From contig NZ_KN196470.1 in the NCBI RefSeq assembly GCF_000761445.1, forward strand, positions 2,954,968-3,018,967: a DNA stretch of 64,000 bases, in the 5' to 3' direction. The translations under genes and the position numbers were made by a program. This document shows positions 1 to 8,286 of this stretch, one piece after another; position 1 is the first letter of the stretch, and each line of letters starts with the position of its first letter. Source of the stretch: Oleiagrimonas soli (GTDB lineage: Bacteria; Pseudomonadota; Gammaproteobacteria; Xanthomonadales; Rhodanobacteraceae). The notes beneath the pieces are model-generated. The model searched no databases, was not told the origin of the DNA, and saw only the letters and a program-made list of their open reading frames with translations.

Positions 1-1
1 A

Positions 2-1525
2 CAGACCTACCCCGACTGGACCCAGAACAACGTGGTGTTCATCGCGCAGTCGTTCGCGCTGTCCACCAACGTGCTGCACTACGAAGCGCTGCGCCTGGGC
101 CAGCGGATGGCGGACGATCGTCATGACGCCAAGGCCGCCACGCGCTACCGCGACGAAGCCGATGCGCTGAAGAAGGCCATCAACCGCCACTTCTGGCGCG
201 CCGACCGCGGCCTGTACATGAGCTACATCGGCGGCCGCGTGCACCCGGCCCCGTTCGACGCCTACGATCTGCTCGGCACCGACCTGGCCATCGTCAGCGG
301 CATTGCCGGTCCCGAGCGCGCGCGCCAGGCGCTGGCCAACTACCCGACCTGGCCGGCCGGCAGCCCGGTAATCTGGCCCGAACGCCGCCACCAGCCGATC
401 TACCACAACCGCGCCATCTGGCCGTTCGTCAGCGAGTACACGCTGCGCGCCGCGCGCCAAGTGGACGATCCGGCGCGCATCGCCCACGAGCTGCGCACGC
501 AGATGCGCGGCGCGGCGCTGGAAGCGACCAACATGGAGAACTACTCGCTGCGCACCCAGTCGATCCACGTCGACGAGGGCAAGCTCAGCGGGCCGGTGGT
601 CGATTCGCCGCGCCAGGAGTGGTCGGTCGCCGGCTACCTCGACATGGTGCTGCATGGCGTGTTCGGCCTGGAGAACGACAACGCCGTGCAGCCGAAGCTG
701 CCCACGTCGCTGGCGCCGATGCTGTTCGGCGACCGCGACCGCATCACGCTGCACCTGGGCAAGCGCACGGTCACGCTGAAGCGTCCAGCCAAGCTCGATG
801 GCAACCTGCTGGTCGCCGGCACCGTGCAGCGCAACGGCGACACCACGGTCGTGCAGCTGGTGGCGAAGACCGTCAAGGCCCCGCCGCTGCGCATGAACGC
901 GCCGTTCTACCTGCCGGCGACGCCGGCCGCACCGAAGGTCGTCGCCCATGGCGCCACGTGGCGCGTGAGCACCACCGTGCCGGGCGTGCTGTACGTCAAC
1001 GGCCGACGCCACGGCGCACTTCAGCATGCCACCGCGATCGCCAGGGTCGACGGTCTGCAATGCTTCAGCGTCACCGCGAAGGGTGCGGACGGTCTGGAAT
1101 CGCTGCACAGCCCGGAAACCTGCGTGGGCGACATCGCCACGCTGGCCGGTCACTGGCCGCGCAGCTGGAAAGCGCCACGCAGCGGCACGTTCACGGCCTG
1201 GCTGCGCTACGACAACGATCACGGCCCGATCAACACCGGCGTCACCGCCGGCGTGAAACGCATGAAGATCTATTGCGGCAAGCTCGCGCCGCAAATCCGT
1301 CCGATCGTGCTGCCGCACAGCATCGCCGAGCAGAACTCGACCATGGTGCAGTTCCACGCCGTGGCCGGACAGTCCTGCAGCTTCGCGCTCGAACAGGGCT
1401 TCAACATGAGCAACCTGCAGCACTTCGTGCACTTCACCGGCGGTGAGGGCGGTGCAACCGGACCGCTCAACGAAGCGGATGTCGGCGAGCTGCACATCGC
1501 GCCGCTGCCGCAACAGGGGAACTAG
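2..1525 (+). CDS. Six-hairpin glycosidase, C-terminal part (runs off left edge)
   Basis: The reading frame is open from the first bases of the window to a TAG at 1523-1525, so the N-terminus lies outside. The first ~230 visible residues are rich in W, Y and aromatic-plus-acid pairs (YPDWTQNN, WPERRHQPIYHNRAIWP, DSPRQEWSVAGY), which is typical of (alpha/alpha)6-barrel glycosidases of the trehalase / debranching / GH63-like group. The remaining ~270 residues look like beta-sandwich domains. The gene ends 3 bp before the sugar symporter and is followed by an alpha-amylase, so a role in alpha-glucan or oligosaccharide breakdown is inferred. The substrate and exact GH family cannot be fixed without the N-terminal half. 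Confidence 0.7.
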   Translation, partial: QTYPDWTQNNVVFIAQSFALSTNVLHYEALRLGQRMADDRHDAKAATRYRDEADALKKAINRHFWRADRGLYMSYIGGRVHPAPFDAYDLLGTDLAIVSGIAGPERARQALANYPTWPAGSPVIWPERRHQPIYHNRAIWPFVSEYTLRAARQVDDPARIAHELRTQMRGAALEATNMENYSLRTQSIHVDEGKLSGPVVDSPRQEWSVAGYLDMVLHGVFGLENDNAVQPKLPTSLAPMLFGDRDRITLHLGKRTVTLKRPAKLDGNLLVAGTVQRNGDTTVVQLVAKTVKAPPLRMNAPFYLPATPAAPKVVAHGATWRVSTTVPGVLYVNGRRHGALQHATAIARVDGLQCFSVTAKGADGLESLHSPETCVGDIATLAGHWPRSWKAPRSGTFTAWLRYDNDHGPINTGVTAGVKRMKIYCGKLAPQIRPIVLPHSIAEQNSTMVQFHAVAGQSCSFALEQGFNMSNLQHFVHFTGGEGGATGPLNEADVGELHIAPLPQQGN

Positions 1526-1528
1526 AGC

Positions 1529-2989
1529 ATGACGCGCAAACCCGAGCTGTCGTTCTGGCAGATCTTCAACATGTGTTTTGGATTTCTGGGCATCCAGTTC
1601 GGGTTCGCGCTGCAAAACGCCAACGTCAGCCGCATCTTCCAGACCCTCGGCGCGGACGTGAACGCGATTCCCGCGCTGTGGATCGCCGCGCCGCTGACGG
1701 GCCTGATCGTGCAACCGATCATCGGTCATTTCTCCGACCGCACCTGGAACCGCCTGGGCCGCCGCCGGCCGTACTTCCTGGCCGGCGCGGTGCTGGCGAC
1801 GCTGGCGCTGATCGCCATGCCCAACGCGCCGATGTTGTGGGTGGCGGCGGGTCTGCTGTGGATCATGGACGCCTCGTTCAACATCTCGATGGAGCCGTTC
1901 CGCGCCTTCGTCGGCGATCAGTTGCCGACCAAGCAGCGGCCGCTCGGCTACTCGATGCAGAGCGTGTTCATCGGCGTCGGCGCGGTGGTGGCTTCGGTGC
2001 TGCCGTGGGTGCTGGCGCAGTTCGGCGTCGCCAACACGGCGCCCGCCGGGCACATCCCGGCCACCGTGCACATCGCCTTCTACGTCGGCGGCGCGGTGCT
2101 GCTGGGTGCGATCCTGTGGACCGTGCTGACCACCCGCGAATACCCGCCCGAGCAGCTGCAGGACTTCAGCGACGCCGTGCGCACGCCCGCGCCGGTGGAC
2201 GCCTCGCGCGCCTGGATGCTCGGACTGGTGCTGCTGGTGCTTGGCCTGGCGCTTCCGTTCGTCATCTACTACGGAGCGCTGGAGAAGGAGCTGTACCTGC
2301 TGGCCGGCATGCTGATCGTGTTCGGCGGTCTGTTCGTCTGGCTCAGCCAGACCCGCAGCACCGGCATGACGCGTCAGGTGATGGGTGACCTCTATGGCAT
2401 GCCCGACACCATGAAGAAACTGGCCTGGGTGCAGTTCTTCTCCTGGTTCGCGCTGTTCGCGATGTGGATTTACACCACGTCCGCCGTCACCGCCGTGCAG
2501 TACGGCACCACCGACACGCAGTCGGCGCTGTACAACCAGGGCGCAAACTGGGTCGGCGTGCTGTTCGGCGCCTACAACGGCTTCGCCGCGCTGGCCGCGC
2601 TGGTGATTCCGTGGGTGGCGCGCGCCATCGGCCTGCGCATGAGCCACCTGACCAATCTGGTACTGGGCGGCCTCGGCCTGATCTCGTTCCTGTTCATCCG
2701 CGATCCGCACTGGCTGCTGCTGTCGATGGTCGGCGTCGGCTTCGCCTGGGCGTCGATCCTGTCCCTGCCTTACGCCCTGCTGTCGGACAACCTTCCGACC
2801 GAGAAGATGGGCGTGTACATGGGCATCTTCAATTTCTTCATCGTCATCCCGCAGCTGCTGGCCGCGAGCGTGCTCGGCATCCTGCTGCGCGTGTTCTTCC
2901 ACGGTCAGCCGATGTACGCGCTGGTGCTGGGCGGCGCCAGCCTGATCCTGGCCGGCCTGCTGACGCTGCGCGTGCGCGAACCGGGCTGA
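1529..2989 (+). CDS. MFS sugar symporter (GPH/SUT-like, probable maltose/maltodextrin importer)
   Basis: A 486-residue inner-membrane protein with about 12 hydrophobic segments. The loop after TM2 holds the signature GHFSDRTWNRLGRRRPYF, the RxGRRRP pattern characteristic of sucrose/maltose-type glycoside-cation symporters. It begins 3 bp after the glycosidase stop and precedes the amylase, so one transcript is likely. Maltose or maltodextrin uptake is inferred from the neighbouring GH13 enzyme and LacI regulator; sucrose is the main alternative because the family transports both. Confidence 0.85.
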   Translation: MTRKPELSFWQIFNMCFGFLGIQFGFALQNANVSRIFQTLGADVNAIPALWIAAPLTGLIVQPIIGHFSDRTWNRLGRRRPYFLAGAVLATLALIAMPNAPMLWVAAGLLWIMDASFNISMEPFRAFVGDQLPTKQRPLGYSMQSVFIGVGAVVASVLPWVLAQFGVANTAPAGHIPATVHIAFYVGGAVLLGAILWTVLTTREYPPEQLQDFSDAVRTPAPVDASRAWMLGLVLLVLGLALPFVIYYGALEKELYLLAGMLIVFGGLFVWLSQTRSTGMTRQVMGDLYGMPDTMKKLAWVQFFSWFALFAMWIYTTSAVTAVQYGTTDTQSALYNQGANWVGVLFGAYNGFAALAALVIPWVARAIGLRMSHLTNLVLGGLGLISFLFIRDPHWLLLSMVGVGFAWASILSLPYALLSDNLPTEKMGVYMGIFNFFIVIPQLLAASVLGILLRVFFHGQPMYALVLGGASLILAGLLTLRVREPG

Positions 2990-3021
2990 CCGCCCACGAA
3001 TCCATGCAGAGGGGAGCTGTC

Positions 3022-4734
3022 ATGTCCATCCAGCGTCGTCTTTCCGCCAGCGGTCTTGCGCTGGCCTTGTGCCTCGCCGTCGGCGGCAGCGCATCCGCAG
3101 CCGCTCCGAACGCGCCGACCGACTTCGTCGGCACCACCCAGCCATTCGCCTCCAACGCGATCTACTTCGTGGTCACCGACCGCTTCGTCAACGGCGACCC
3201 GTCCAACGACCATCGTCACCAGGGCGGCGCGCATCCGAGCTTCGACATTCCGGTGCACGGTCCGAACGGTCAGACCGCGAACATCGGCTACCTCGGCGGC
3301 GACTTCAAGGGCGTGCTGGAAAACGCCGACTACATCCGCGACATGGGCTTCGGCGCGGTGTGGATCACGCCCATCGTCGACAACCCGGATCAGGCCTTCA
3401 CCGGCGGTGACCCGGTGAAGTGGGGCAGCATCCTCACCGACCGCGGCAAGAGCGGCTACCACGGTTACTGGGGCATCAATTTCTACCGCGTCGACGAGCA
3501 CCTGCCGAGCAAGCACCTCGACTACGCGCAGTTCACCCGCGGCATGCACGCCGCCGGCCTGAAGGTGGTGCAGGACATCGTGCTCAACCACGGCTCGCCC
3601 GCCTTCAGCATGCCGGTCAAGCAGCCGCAGTTCGGCCAGATCTTCGACGCCGACGGCAAGCTGATCGCCGACGAGGACAACCTGCCGCCGTGGAAGCTCG
3701 ACCCGGTCAAGCACCCGCTGCAGCGCTTCTACAACGCCTGGCCGGACTTGGCGCAGCTGTCCAACAACGACGACCAGAATCCGGCGGTGCTGAAGTACTT
3801 CGTCGGTGCGTACCTGAAGTGGATCGGCGAGGGCGCGGACGCCTTCCGCATCGACACCATGAACCACATGTCCACGCGCTTCTGGGCGAAGTTCGCCGCG
3901 GCCATCCACGCCAGGCATCCGGGCTTCTTCATGTTCGGCGAAGCGTTCGACGCCAACGTCGACAACCTCGGCAAGTACACCTGGAAGAGCGGCGGCAGCA
4001 TGAGCCTGCTGGACTTCCCGCTGAAGGACGCCATGCGCGACGTCTTCGAGCATCCGCACAGCGACTTCGGCAAGCTGCAGGCCGTGCTGTACCTGACCAA
4101 CGGCCCGTATACGAACCCCTACCGCCTGGTCACGTTCTACGACAACCACGACATGAAACGTCTGGACGCCAGCGACGACGGCTTCATCGACGCCAACAAT
4201 TTCCTGTTCACCACGCGCGGCATTCCGGCGATCTACTACGGCTCGGAGATCGGCTTCGAGCGCGGCAAGGGCGAGCACCAGGGCAACCGCAACTACTTCG
4301 GTCAGAAGCGCATCGACGCCGCGCCGCAGTCGCCGATCTACCAGCATCTGAAACGCATCGCGCAGCTGCGCGCACGCACGCCGGCCCTGCAGCGCGGGCT
4401 GATGCTGGTCGAACGCATGCATGGCGATCAGGCCGCGTTCTACCGTGTCCTGCAGCACGACGGCACCCACCAGATCGCGCTGGTGTTGCTGAACAAGGGC
4501 GATACGGACGCCGACTTCGCGATCCACCGCTACCTGCAGGGCGGCCACTGGAAAGCGGCGCTCGGCGGCGCCGATGTCGAGGTGCCCGCTGGCGGCACGC
4601 TGCACGCCAGCGTCCCGGCGCACGGCGCACGCGTCTACCTGCTGGACGCCATCGCCCGGCAGCCGGAACTGGTCGCCGAACTCACGCGCCTGATGACCGA
4701 ACGCGGGCATCCGAGCGGCGTCTATACACATTGA
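3022..4734 (+). CDS. Secreted alpha-amylase family GH13 enzyme
   Basis: 570 residues. The start ATG follows a GGGGAG ribosome site (3011-3016). The first ~27 residues form a Sec signal peptide ending in ASA-A. All four GH13 regions are visible: DIVLNH, then GADAFRID with the nucleophile D278, MFGEAF with the acid/base E307, and YDNHD with D377. The opening NAIYFVVTDRFVNGDPSND is typical of the CGTase/cyclomaltodextrinase-like amylases. It would hydrolyse starch or maltodextrins in the periplasm or outside the cell and feed the upstream symporter. Exact specificity (amylase versus cyclodextrinase) is not resolvable here. Confidence 0.9.
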   Translation: MSIQRRLSASGLALALCLAVGGSASAAAPNAPTDFVGTTQPFASNAIYFVVTDRFVNGDPSNDHRHQGGAHPSFDIPVHGPNGQTANIGYLGGDFKGVLENADYIRDMGFGAVWITPIVDNPDQAFTGGDPVKWGSILTDRGKSGYHGYWGINFYRVDEHLPSKHLDYAQFTRGMHAAGLKVVQDIVLNHGSPAFSMPVKQPQFGQIFDADGKLIADEDNLPPWKLDPVKHPLQRFYNAWPDLAQLSNNDDQNPAVLKYFVGAYLKWIGEGADAFRIDTMNHMSTRFWAKFAAAIHARHPGFFMFGEAFDANVDNLGKYTWKSGGSMSLLDFPLKDAMRDVFEHPHSDFGKLQAVLYLTNGPYTNPYRLVTFYDNHDMKRLDASDDGFIDANNFLFTTRGIPAIYYGSEIGFERGKGEHQGNRNYFGQKRIDAAPQSPIYQHLKRIAQLRARTPALQRGLMLVERMHGDQAAFYRVLQHDGTHQIALVLLNKGDTDADFAIHRYLQGGHWKAALGGADVEVPAGGTLHASVPAHGARVYLLDAIARQPELVAELTRLMTERGHPSGVYTH

Positions 4735-4745
4735 TTGCACCGCCG

Positions 4746-4773
4746 TCGCGACGCCTGCATCACGGCGTCGCGA
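4746..4773. terminator. Hairpin between convergent amylase and lacI-type genes
   Basis: A perfect 10-bp inverted repeat (TCGCGACGCC / GGCGTCGCGA) with an 8-nt loop lies 11 bp after the amylase stop and between two convergent genes. There is no T-run, so an intrinsic terminator is inferred from position and stem strength only. Confidence 0.5.
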
Positions 4774-4839
4774 TCGGGTGCGTCCTCTTCCACGTAGAAC
4801 AAGGGCGCGCAGATCGCCACCCATCGCGAAACCGCGGCC

Positions 4840-5868
4840 TCAACGCACGCTGGATTTGCGCACCACCAGTTTGATCGGAAGGATCGAAGTCTGCACCGGG
4901 TCGCCGTGAATCAGGTGCAGCAGGTTGTCGACCAGAATGCTGCCAGCTTCCTTGGTGTCCTGACGCACCGTCGTCAGCGGCGGATGCGCGAAGCTGGCGC
5001 TTGGCACGTCGTCGAAACCGGCCACCGCCACGTCCTCGGGCACGCGCAACCCGCGCTCGTCCATCGCGCGCATCGCGCCGATGGCAATCAGGTCGCTGGC
5101 GGCGAACACCGCGTCGAACTGCACGTTGCGATCCAGCAGCGCGGTCATCGCGGCGTGGCCGGACTCCTGCGTGCTCTCGGCATCGACCTGCAACTCCGGA
5201 TCCACCTTCAGACCGGCGTCGGCCAACGCTTCAGCATAGCCGTGATGACGCTCGAAGAATTCCGGATAGTGCCGCGTCGCCTCGCCCAGAAACGCGATGC
5301 GCTTGCAGCCCTGCTCCAACAGGTGCTCGGCGACCGCGCGGCCGCCGCTGTAGTTATCGCAGCCGACCGAGGTATCGGGCTGATCCGGCAACACCGCGCC
5401 CCAGCGCACGAAGTGCGTGCCTTGCTCGACCAGCTTGCGGGCCTTGTCGCAGTAGGTCACGTAATCGCCGTAACCGAGCAGGATGATGCCATCGGCCTTC
5501 TTGCTGTCGGCGTAGTCCGCGTGCCAGTCGTCCGACGCCTGCTGGAACGAAATCAGCAAATCGTACCCACGCTGCGCGCAGGCGCGAGTGATCGAACCGA
5601 GCATCGACACGAAGAACGGATTGATGTGCGAATCGTCCGTGGTCGGGTCCTCGAAGAACAGCAGCGCCAGCGTCCCCGAATGCTGCGTGCGCAGATTCGA
5701 GGCGTTCTTGTCGACCTTGTAGTTCAGCTGCCGCGCCACCTCCTGCACCTTGCGCCGCGTCTCCTCGCTGACCAGCGGACTGTTGCGCAAGGCGCGCGAC
5801 ACCGTGGCCTGCGAAAAGCCGGTCAGATACGCGATATCGATGGAAGTGGGTTTCTTGCCAGTAGTCAC
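4840..5868 (-). CDS. LacI-family transcriptional regulator
   Basis: A GTG start at 5868 gives 342 residues (MTTGKKPTSIDIAYLTG...), the normal length of the family; the frame stays open to 6177 but the extra residues are not family-like. The N-terminal helix-turn-helix (DIAYLTGFSQATVSRALRNS) is followed by a hinge and a periplasmic-binding-protein-like effector domain. The gene is convergent with the amylase operon. It probably represses the sugar locus and is released by an oligosaccharide; this is inferred from context. The operator would lie upstream of the first gene of the locus, outside the window. Confidence 0.9.
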   Translation of the reverse strand: MTTGKKPTSIDIAYLTGFSQATVSRALRNSPLVSEETRRKVQEVARQLNYKVDKNASNLRTQHSGTLALLFFEDPTTDDSHINPFFVSMLGSITRACAQRGYDLLISFQQASDDWHADYADSKKADGIILLGYGDYVTYCDKARKLVEQGTHFVRWGAVLPDQPDTSVGCDNYSGGRAVAEHLLEQGCKRIAFLGEATRHYPEFFERHHGYAEALADAGLKVDPELQVDAESTQESGHAAMTALLDRNVQFDAVFAASDLIAIGAMRAMDERGLRVPEDVAVAGFDDVPSASFAHPPLTTVRQDTKEAGSILVDNLLHLIHGDPVQTSILPIKLVVRKSSVR

Positions 5869-6507
5869 GACACGATTCGGTGCAGCCAAGCCAGACCGCC
5901 GCCCGTGTCCCTGGGAACGGCCGGGGACAGTGTACTGGGTTCGGGGATGGAGGCTACAGATCGGGTGAGGCAACCGAACAACGTTTGATCGGATGTTTTG
6001 ATGCGCCAAGCAATCGCCGATGCCGCACTCACCATTCGCGCTCGCCTGGGGACGAAGCACACTCCGGCACCGTAGCAAGCACTTACCTCTTGTCGCGATA
6101 CCGCAAAGCCTGACCAGGCTCGGCCAGCTCCACGCCCGAGGGATATTCACGAAGTGGCGGAAAAGCAGCTGAAGCAATCACGTAGAGATCTTGCTCCCTG
6201 TAACACCTGCTGCACCACCGCACTGACCGCAATGATGTATGGTGGGAGAGCAAGCGCATTCGACACGACTTGCTTTGCGCGTTCCGCGCGGCCGTCTGCC
6301 GCCCGCCTCGCTCCCTCTCATGCCATACCGCGGGATCCTGTCCCCGGGAGCGACCATGCCCAGCATTTTCTCGTGCAGTTCGCACGTCTTCTCAGTCATG
6401 CGCGACTGCCGCCGGCCCGATCTCGGCCATCATCGTCCACGGCACGACTTTGTCAAACGCATGGCAACCTCCTGCAGGTTGCCGCTGTATCTGTCGGAGC
6501 TTTCCGC
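5869..6507. other. Gene-free 640-bp region upstream of divergent lacI-type and ykgJ-like genes
   Basis: No convincing coding region is visible. Short frames on both strands overlap each other and show no family-like sequence. The region must hold the promoters of the two divergently transcribed flanking genes. No clear sigma-70 box, riboswitch or repeat was recognised. Confidence 0.5.
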
Positions 6508-6831
6508 ATGAGCGCGCGCAAGCCGCCCGCGCCGGGCAAGGCCCATTGCTCAGCCTGCGATGCGGTGTGTTGCCGCCTGACCGTGGTTCTTCAGGCGTCG
6601 GACCACATTCCGGACCATCTCACCACGCATACGGCCAACGGTCTTCATGTGATGGCCAAGGATCCGGAGGGCTGGTGCGTGGCGATGGACGGTGCCCGCA
6701 TGAACTGCGGCATCTACGAAACGCGCCCGTCCGTCTGCCGGCGCTTTGTCATGAATGGCCCCTATTGCCGGGCCGTCCGCGCCGAACATGATGAACAACA
6801 TGCGCAGGTCGCGTCCCTGACACCTGCCTGA
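6508..6831 (+). CDS. YkgJ-family cysteine-cluster protein
   Basis: 107 residues from the ATG at 6508, preceded by GGAGC at 6496-6500. The frame is open upstream to 6154 but that part has no family features. Cysteines are arranged as CSACDAVCC near residue 13, then C...W-C and C-R-RFVMNGPYC, the pattern of the YkgJ/UPF0153 family, which is thought to bind a metal or Fe-S cluster. The biochemical role of the family is unknown. It is chromosomal DNA just outside the integrative element. Confidence 0.8.
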   Translation: MSARKPPAPGKAHCSACDAVCCRLTVVLQASDHIPDHLTTHTANGLHVMAKDPEGWCVAMDGARMNCGIYETRPSVCRRFVMNGPYCRAVRAEHDEQHAQVASLTPA

Positions 6832-6940
6832 CGACTGGCTGTCAGAGGAACACAGGTACTCGCGCTCGACATCACCCTGATCCAAAGGGCGCCACAAGGG
6901 CACAGCCCAAGACTTTTTCACTCAACGCAGGAGTTCCGGA

Positions 6941-7087
6941 TTGGCAAAGACCAACTACTCATACGAAAAGCGTCAACGCGAGATCGCGAAGAAGAAGCAA
7001 AAGGAAGAGAAACTGTCGAAGAAACGCGCTACACGCGAAAGCGACCGTCATGACGATGCGGGCCATCCTTCCGCAAGAAATCCGTAG
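6941..7087 (+). CDS. 48-residue lysine/arginine-rich conserved small protein
   Basis: A short gene with a TTG start at 6941, set by a strong AGGAG at 6929-6933 seven bases upstream. The product begins MAKTNYSYEKRQREIAKKKQ and is a highly charged, probably helical 48-mer with no membrane segment. Small proteins of this shape (MAK-NYS-EKRQRE-AKKKK) recur in xanthomonads from memory, but no function is known. It is the last chromosomal gene before the element. The non-ATG start makes it easy to miss. Confidence 0.6.
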   Translation: MAKTNYSYEKRQREIAKKKQKEEKLSKKRATRESDRHDDAGHPSARNP

Positions 7088-7213
7088 GCGCGACGCCCTC
7101 TTCTGATTCGTGAAACCCGGGCCAGGGTCCATCTCGGACCGCATGAGGCGGGGCGAAGGTCATTCATCGAGCGGATTACGTACGCTCTCCCGGAATGCCA
7201 GGCCCATGACCAA

Positions 7214-7238
7214 TAAAAAAGCCCCGCCGAAGCGGGGT
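7214..7238 (-). terminator. Intrinsic terminator, probably the original tRNA-Gln terminator
   Basis: On the minus strand CCCCGC-TTCG-GCGGGG is followed by C and six T (plus-strand A-run 7215-7220). It points left, away from the attL core 9 bp to its right. Before integration this would have sat directly behind the tRNA-Gln gene now at 26053-26126. Confidence 0.75.
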
Positions 7239-7246
7239 CTTTTCAT

Positions 7247-7264
7247 TGGCTGGGGGACTAGGAT
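7247..7264. repeat. attL: 18-bp direct repeat of the tRNA-Gln 3' end
   Basis: The 18 bases TGGCTGGGGGACTAGGAT are identical to 26053-26070, which is the last 18 bases (CCA end, discriminator, acceptor strand, start of T-stem) of a complete tRNA-Gln gene. No other part of the tRNA is present here. This is the standard footprint of tRNA-targeted integration by a tyrosine recombinase and marks the left end of the island. Confidence 0.9.
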
Positions 7265-7306
7265 CTTTTGAGCCCAGCCCAACCCATTGATTCAATTGCC
7301 CTTGCG

Positions 7307-7346
7307 TGGATCAAACCTTGGAATTTGTGTGCCAAAGTTTGATCCA
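7307..7346. repeat. Left-end TTTGATCCA repeats (candidate recombinase arm sites)
   Basis: TGGATCAAA at 7307-7315 and its inverted copy TTTGATCCA at 7338-7346 lie just inside attL. The same 9-mer occurs twice just inside attR (25978-25986, 25990-25998), and GTTTGATCCAAG is a 12-base match between the two ends. Arm-type integrase or excisionase binding is inferred. Confidence 0.5.
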
Positions 7347-7385
7347 AGCCTAGCATGGGCGAAGTCGCCACCTGGACACGCGCGG

Positions 7386-7718
7386 TCAAGTCTTGTCGCG
7401 CACATCCTTGGTCGGTCCGTTCGTCTTGACCGACTCGATGCCGTTGTCGCGCGCCGAAGTCGATGAGTACATCTCACTGCGACCAATGGTGAGACCATTG
7501 GCTCCCTTCAGAACGAAGTACGGCTCTCCACGCGTGGAGGTCTTCTTTTCGTAACGCTCGTCCTTGGGACTGTTGGTCTGGACCGATTCGATGCCGTTCT
7601 CGGCACTGCTCTTGGCCGTGTAGCGCTCACTGGTCAGGATGATTTCGCCATTCCCGGCCTTGAGATTGAACATGAACTGCCCGTCTGAGCTCTTCTTAAG
7701 TTCGTAGAAACCTGCCAT
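7386..7718 (-). CDS. YegP-like DUF1508 protein, two tandem repeats
   Basis: 110 residues from the ATG at 7718, preceded on the minus strand by a strong GGAGGAGGAG. Two copies of the ~50-residue DUF1508 unit are visible: G-FYELKKSSDGQFMFNLKAGNGEIILTSE.Y..K..AENGIESV and EPYFVLKGANGLTIGRSEMYSS..ARDNGIESVKTN. This is the normal two-repeat YegP architecture. The function is unknown in the family. It lies inside the island, between attL and the first recombinase. Confidence 0.9.
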   Translation of the reverse strand: MAGFYELKKSSDGQFMFNLKAGNGEIILTSERYTAKSSAENGIESVQTNSPKDERYEKKTSTRGEPYFVLKGANGLTIGRSEMYSSTSARDNGIESVKTNGPTKDVRDKT

Positions 7719-8286
7719 GTCTCCCTCCTCCCCAAAGTGGATGTGGCTTCCCGCTGAGGCCATGACCCCATGTCGGCACTGCCTGGACATCCGGTCGGCA
7801 ACAGAGTGGGAAGCTCGTATCAGGATGAACCTGTTGAAGCTGGATGTCTGTAGGGGGATTCTGACGCTGGTCGCTGACCCTAGAAGCAGTAGTAGTGCGT
7901 TATGGGGAATAAATTTTCTGATTTCCCCATCAAGGGCTTACATCTCTTTTCAAGAGTGAGCTTAATACTATTGAATTTCCCTTGGCCCCTTCAAAGAAGA
8001 ACTGGGACGAAAAAAGATGGGGGAAATTTCATATTTGCTCCGATTGATTGATGCACCCTGTCACAAATTTCAAACTTGTCAACAAACAATTTTTGAAATT
8101 AATTTCTCTAAATCGGATCAGACTTAACGACGAAAACCGCATGACTTAGCCATTTTTTCATGCGCAAAAACGGCATTTAGATCGCTGTAAAATTAGTGGT
8201 TCAAAAGCCCTTGACAGCGCCTTTTTATCAGTTAAACCGAGCGTCCACCGCTGCTTCGGGAGTGGTGATGAAATCAAGGACGCTCT
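7719..8286. other. AT-rich gene-free region upstream of recombinase A
   Basis: No coding region is supported in this 568-bp stretch, which is visibly more AT-rich than its surroundings. It contains a 9-bp inverted repeat AATTTCAAA/TTTGAAATT (8066-8074, 8092-8100), a perfect TTGACA at 8211-8216 that could be a -35 box for the downstream gene, and the hairpin described separately at 8239-8285. Confidence 0.5.
8239..8285 (+). promoter_or_regulatory. Leader hairpin that can hide the ribosome site of recombinase A
   Basis: GAGCGTCC (8239-8246) can pair with GGACGCTC (8278-8285), which contains part of the AAGGA ribosome site (8276-8280) of the gene starting at 8287. Inside it CACCGCT/AGTGGTG (8246-8252, 8261-8267) forms a second stem with one G-U pair, capped by the very stable cUUCGg tetraloop. 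Translational control is inferred from the structure. Confidence 0.45.

Noticed and set aside
2905-4824. 639-residue minus-strand frame
   Set aside because: Antisense to the alpha-amylase, which has signal peptide and all catalytic motifs.
6154-6507. N-terminal extension of the YkgJ-like protein
   Set aside because: No family sequence before 6508, and a ribosome site fits the ATG at 6508.
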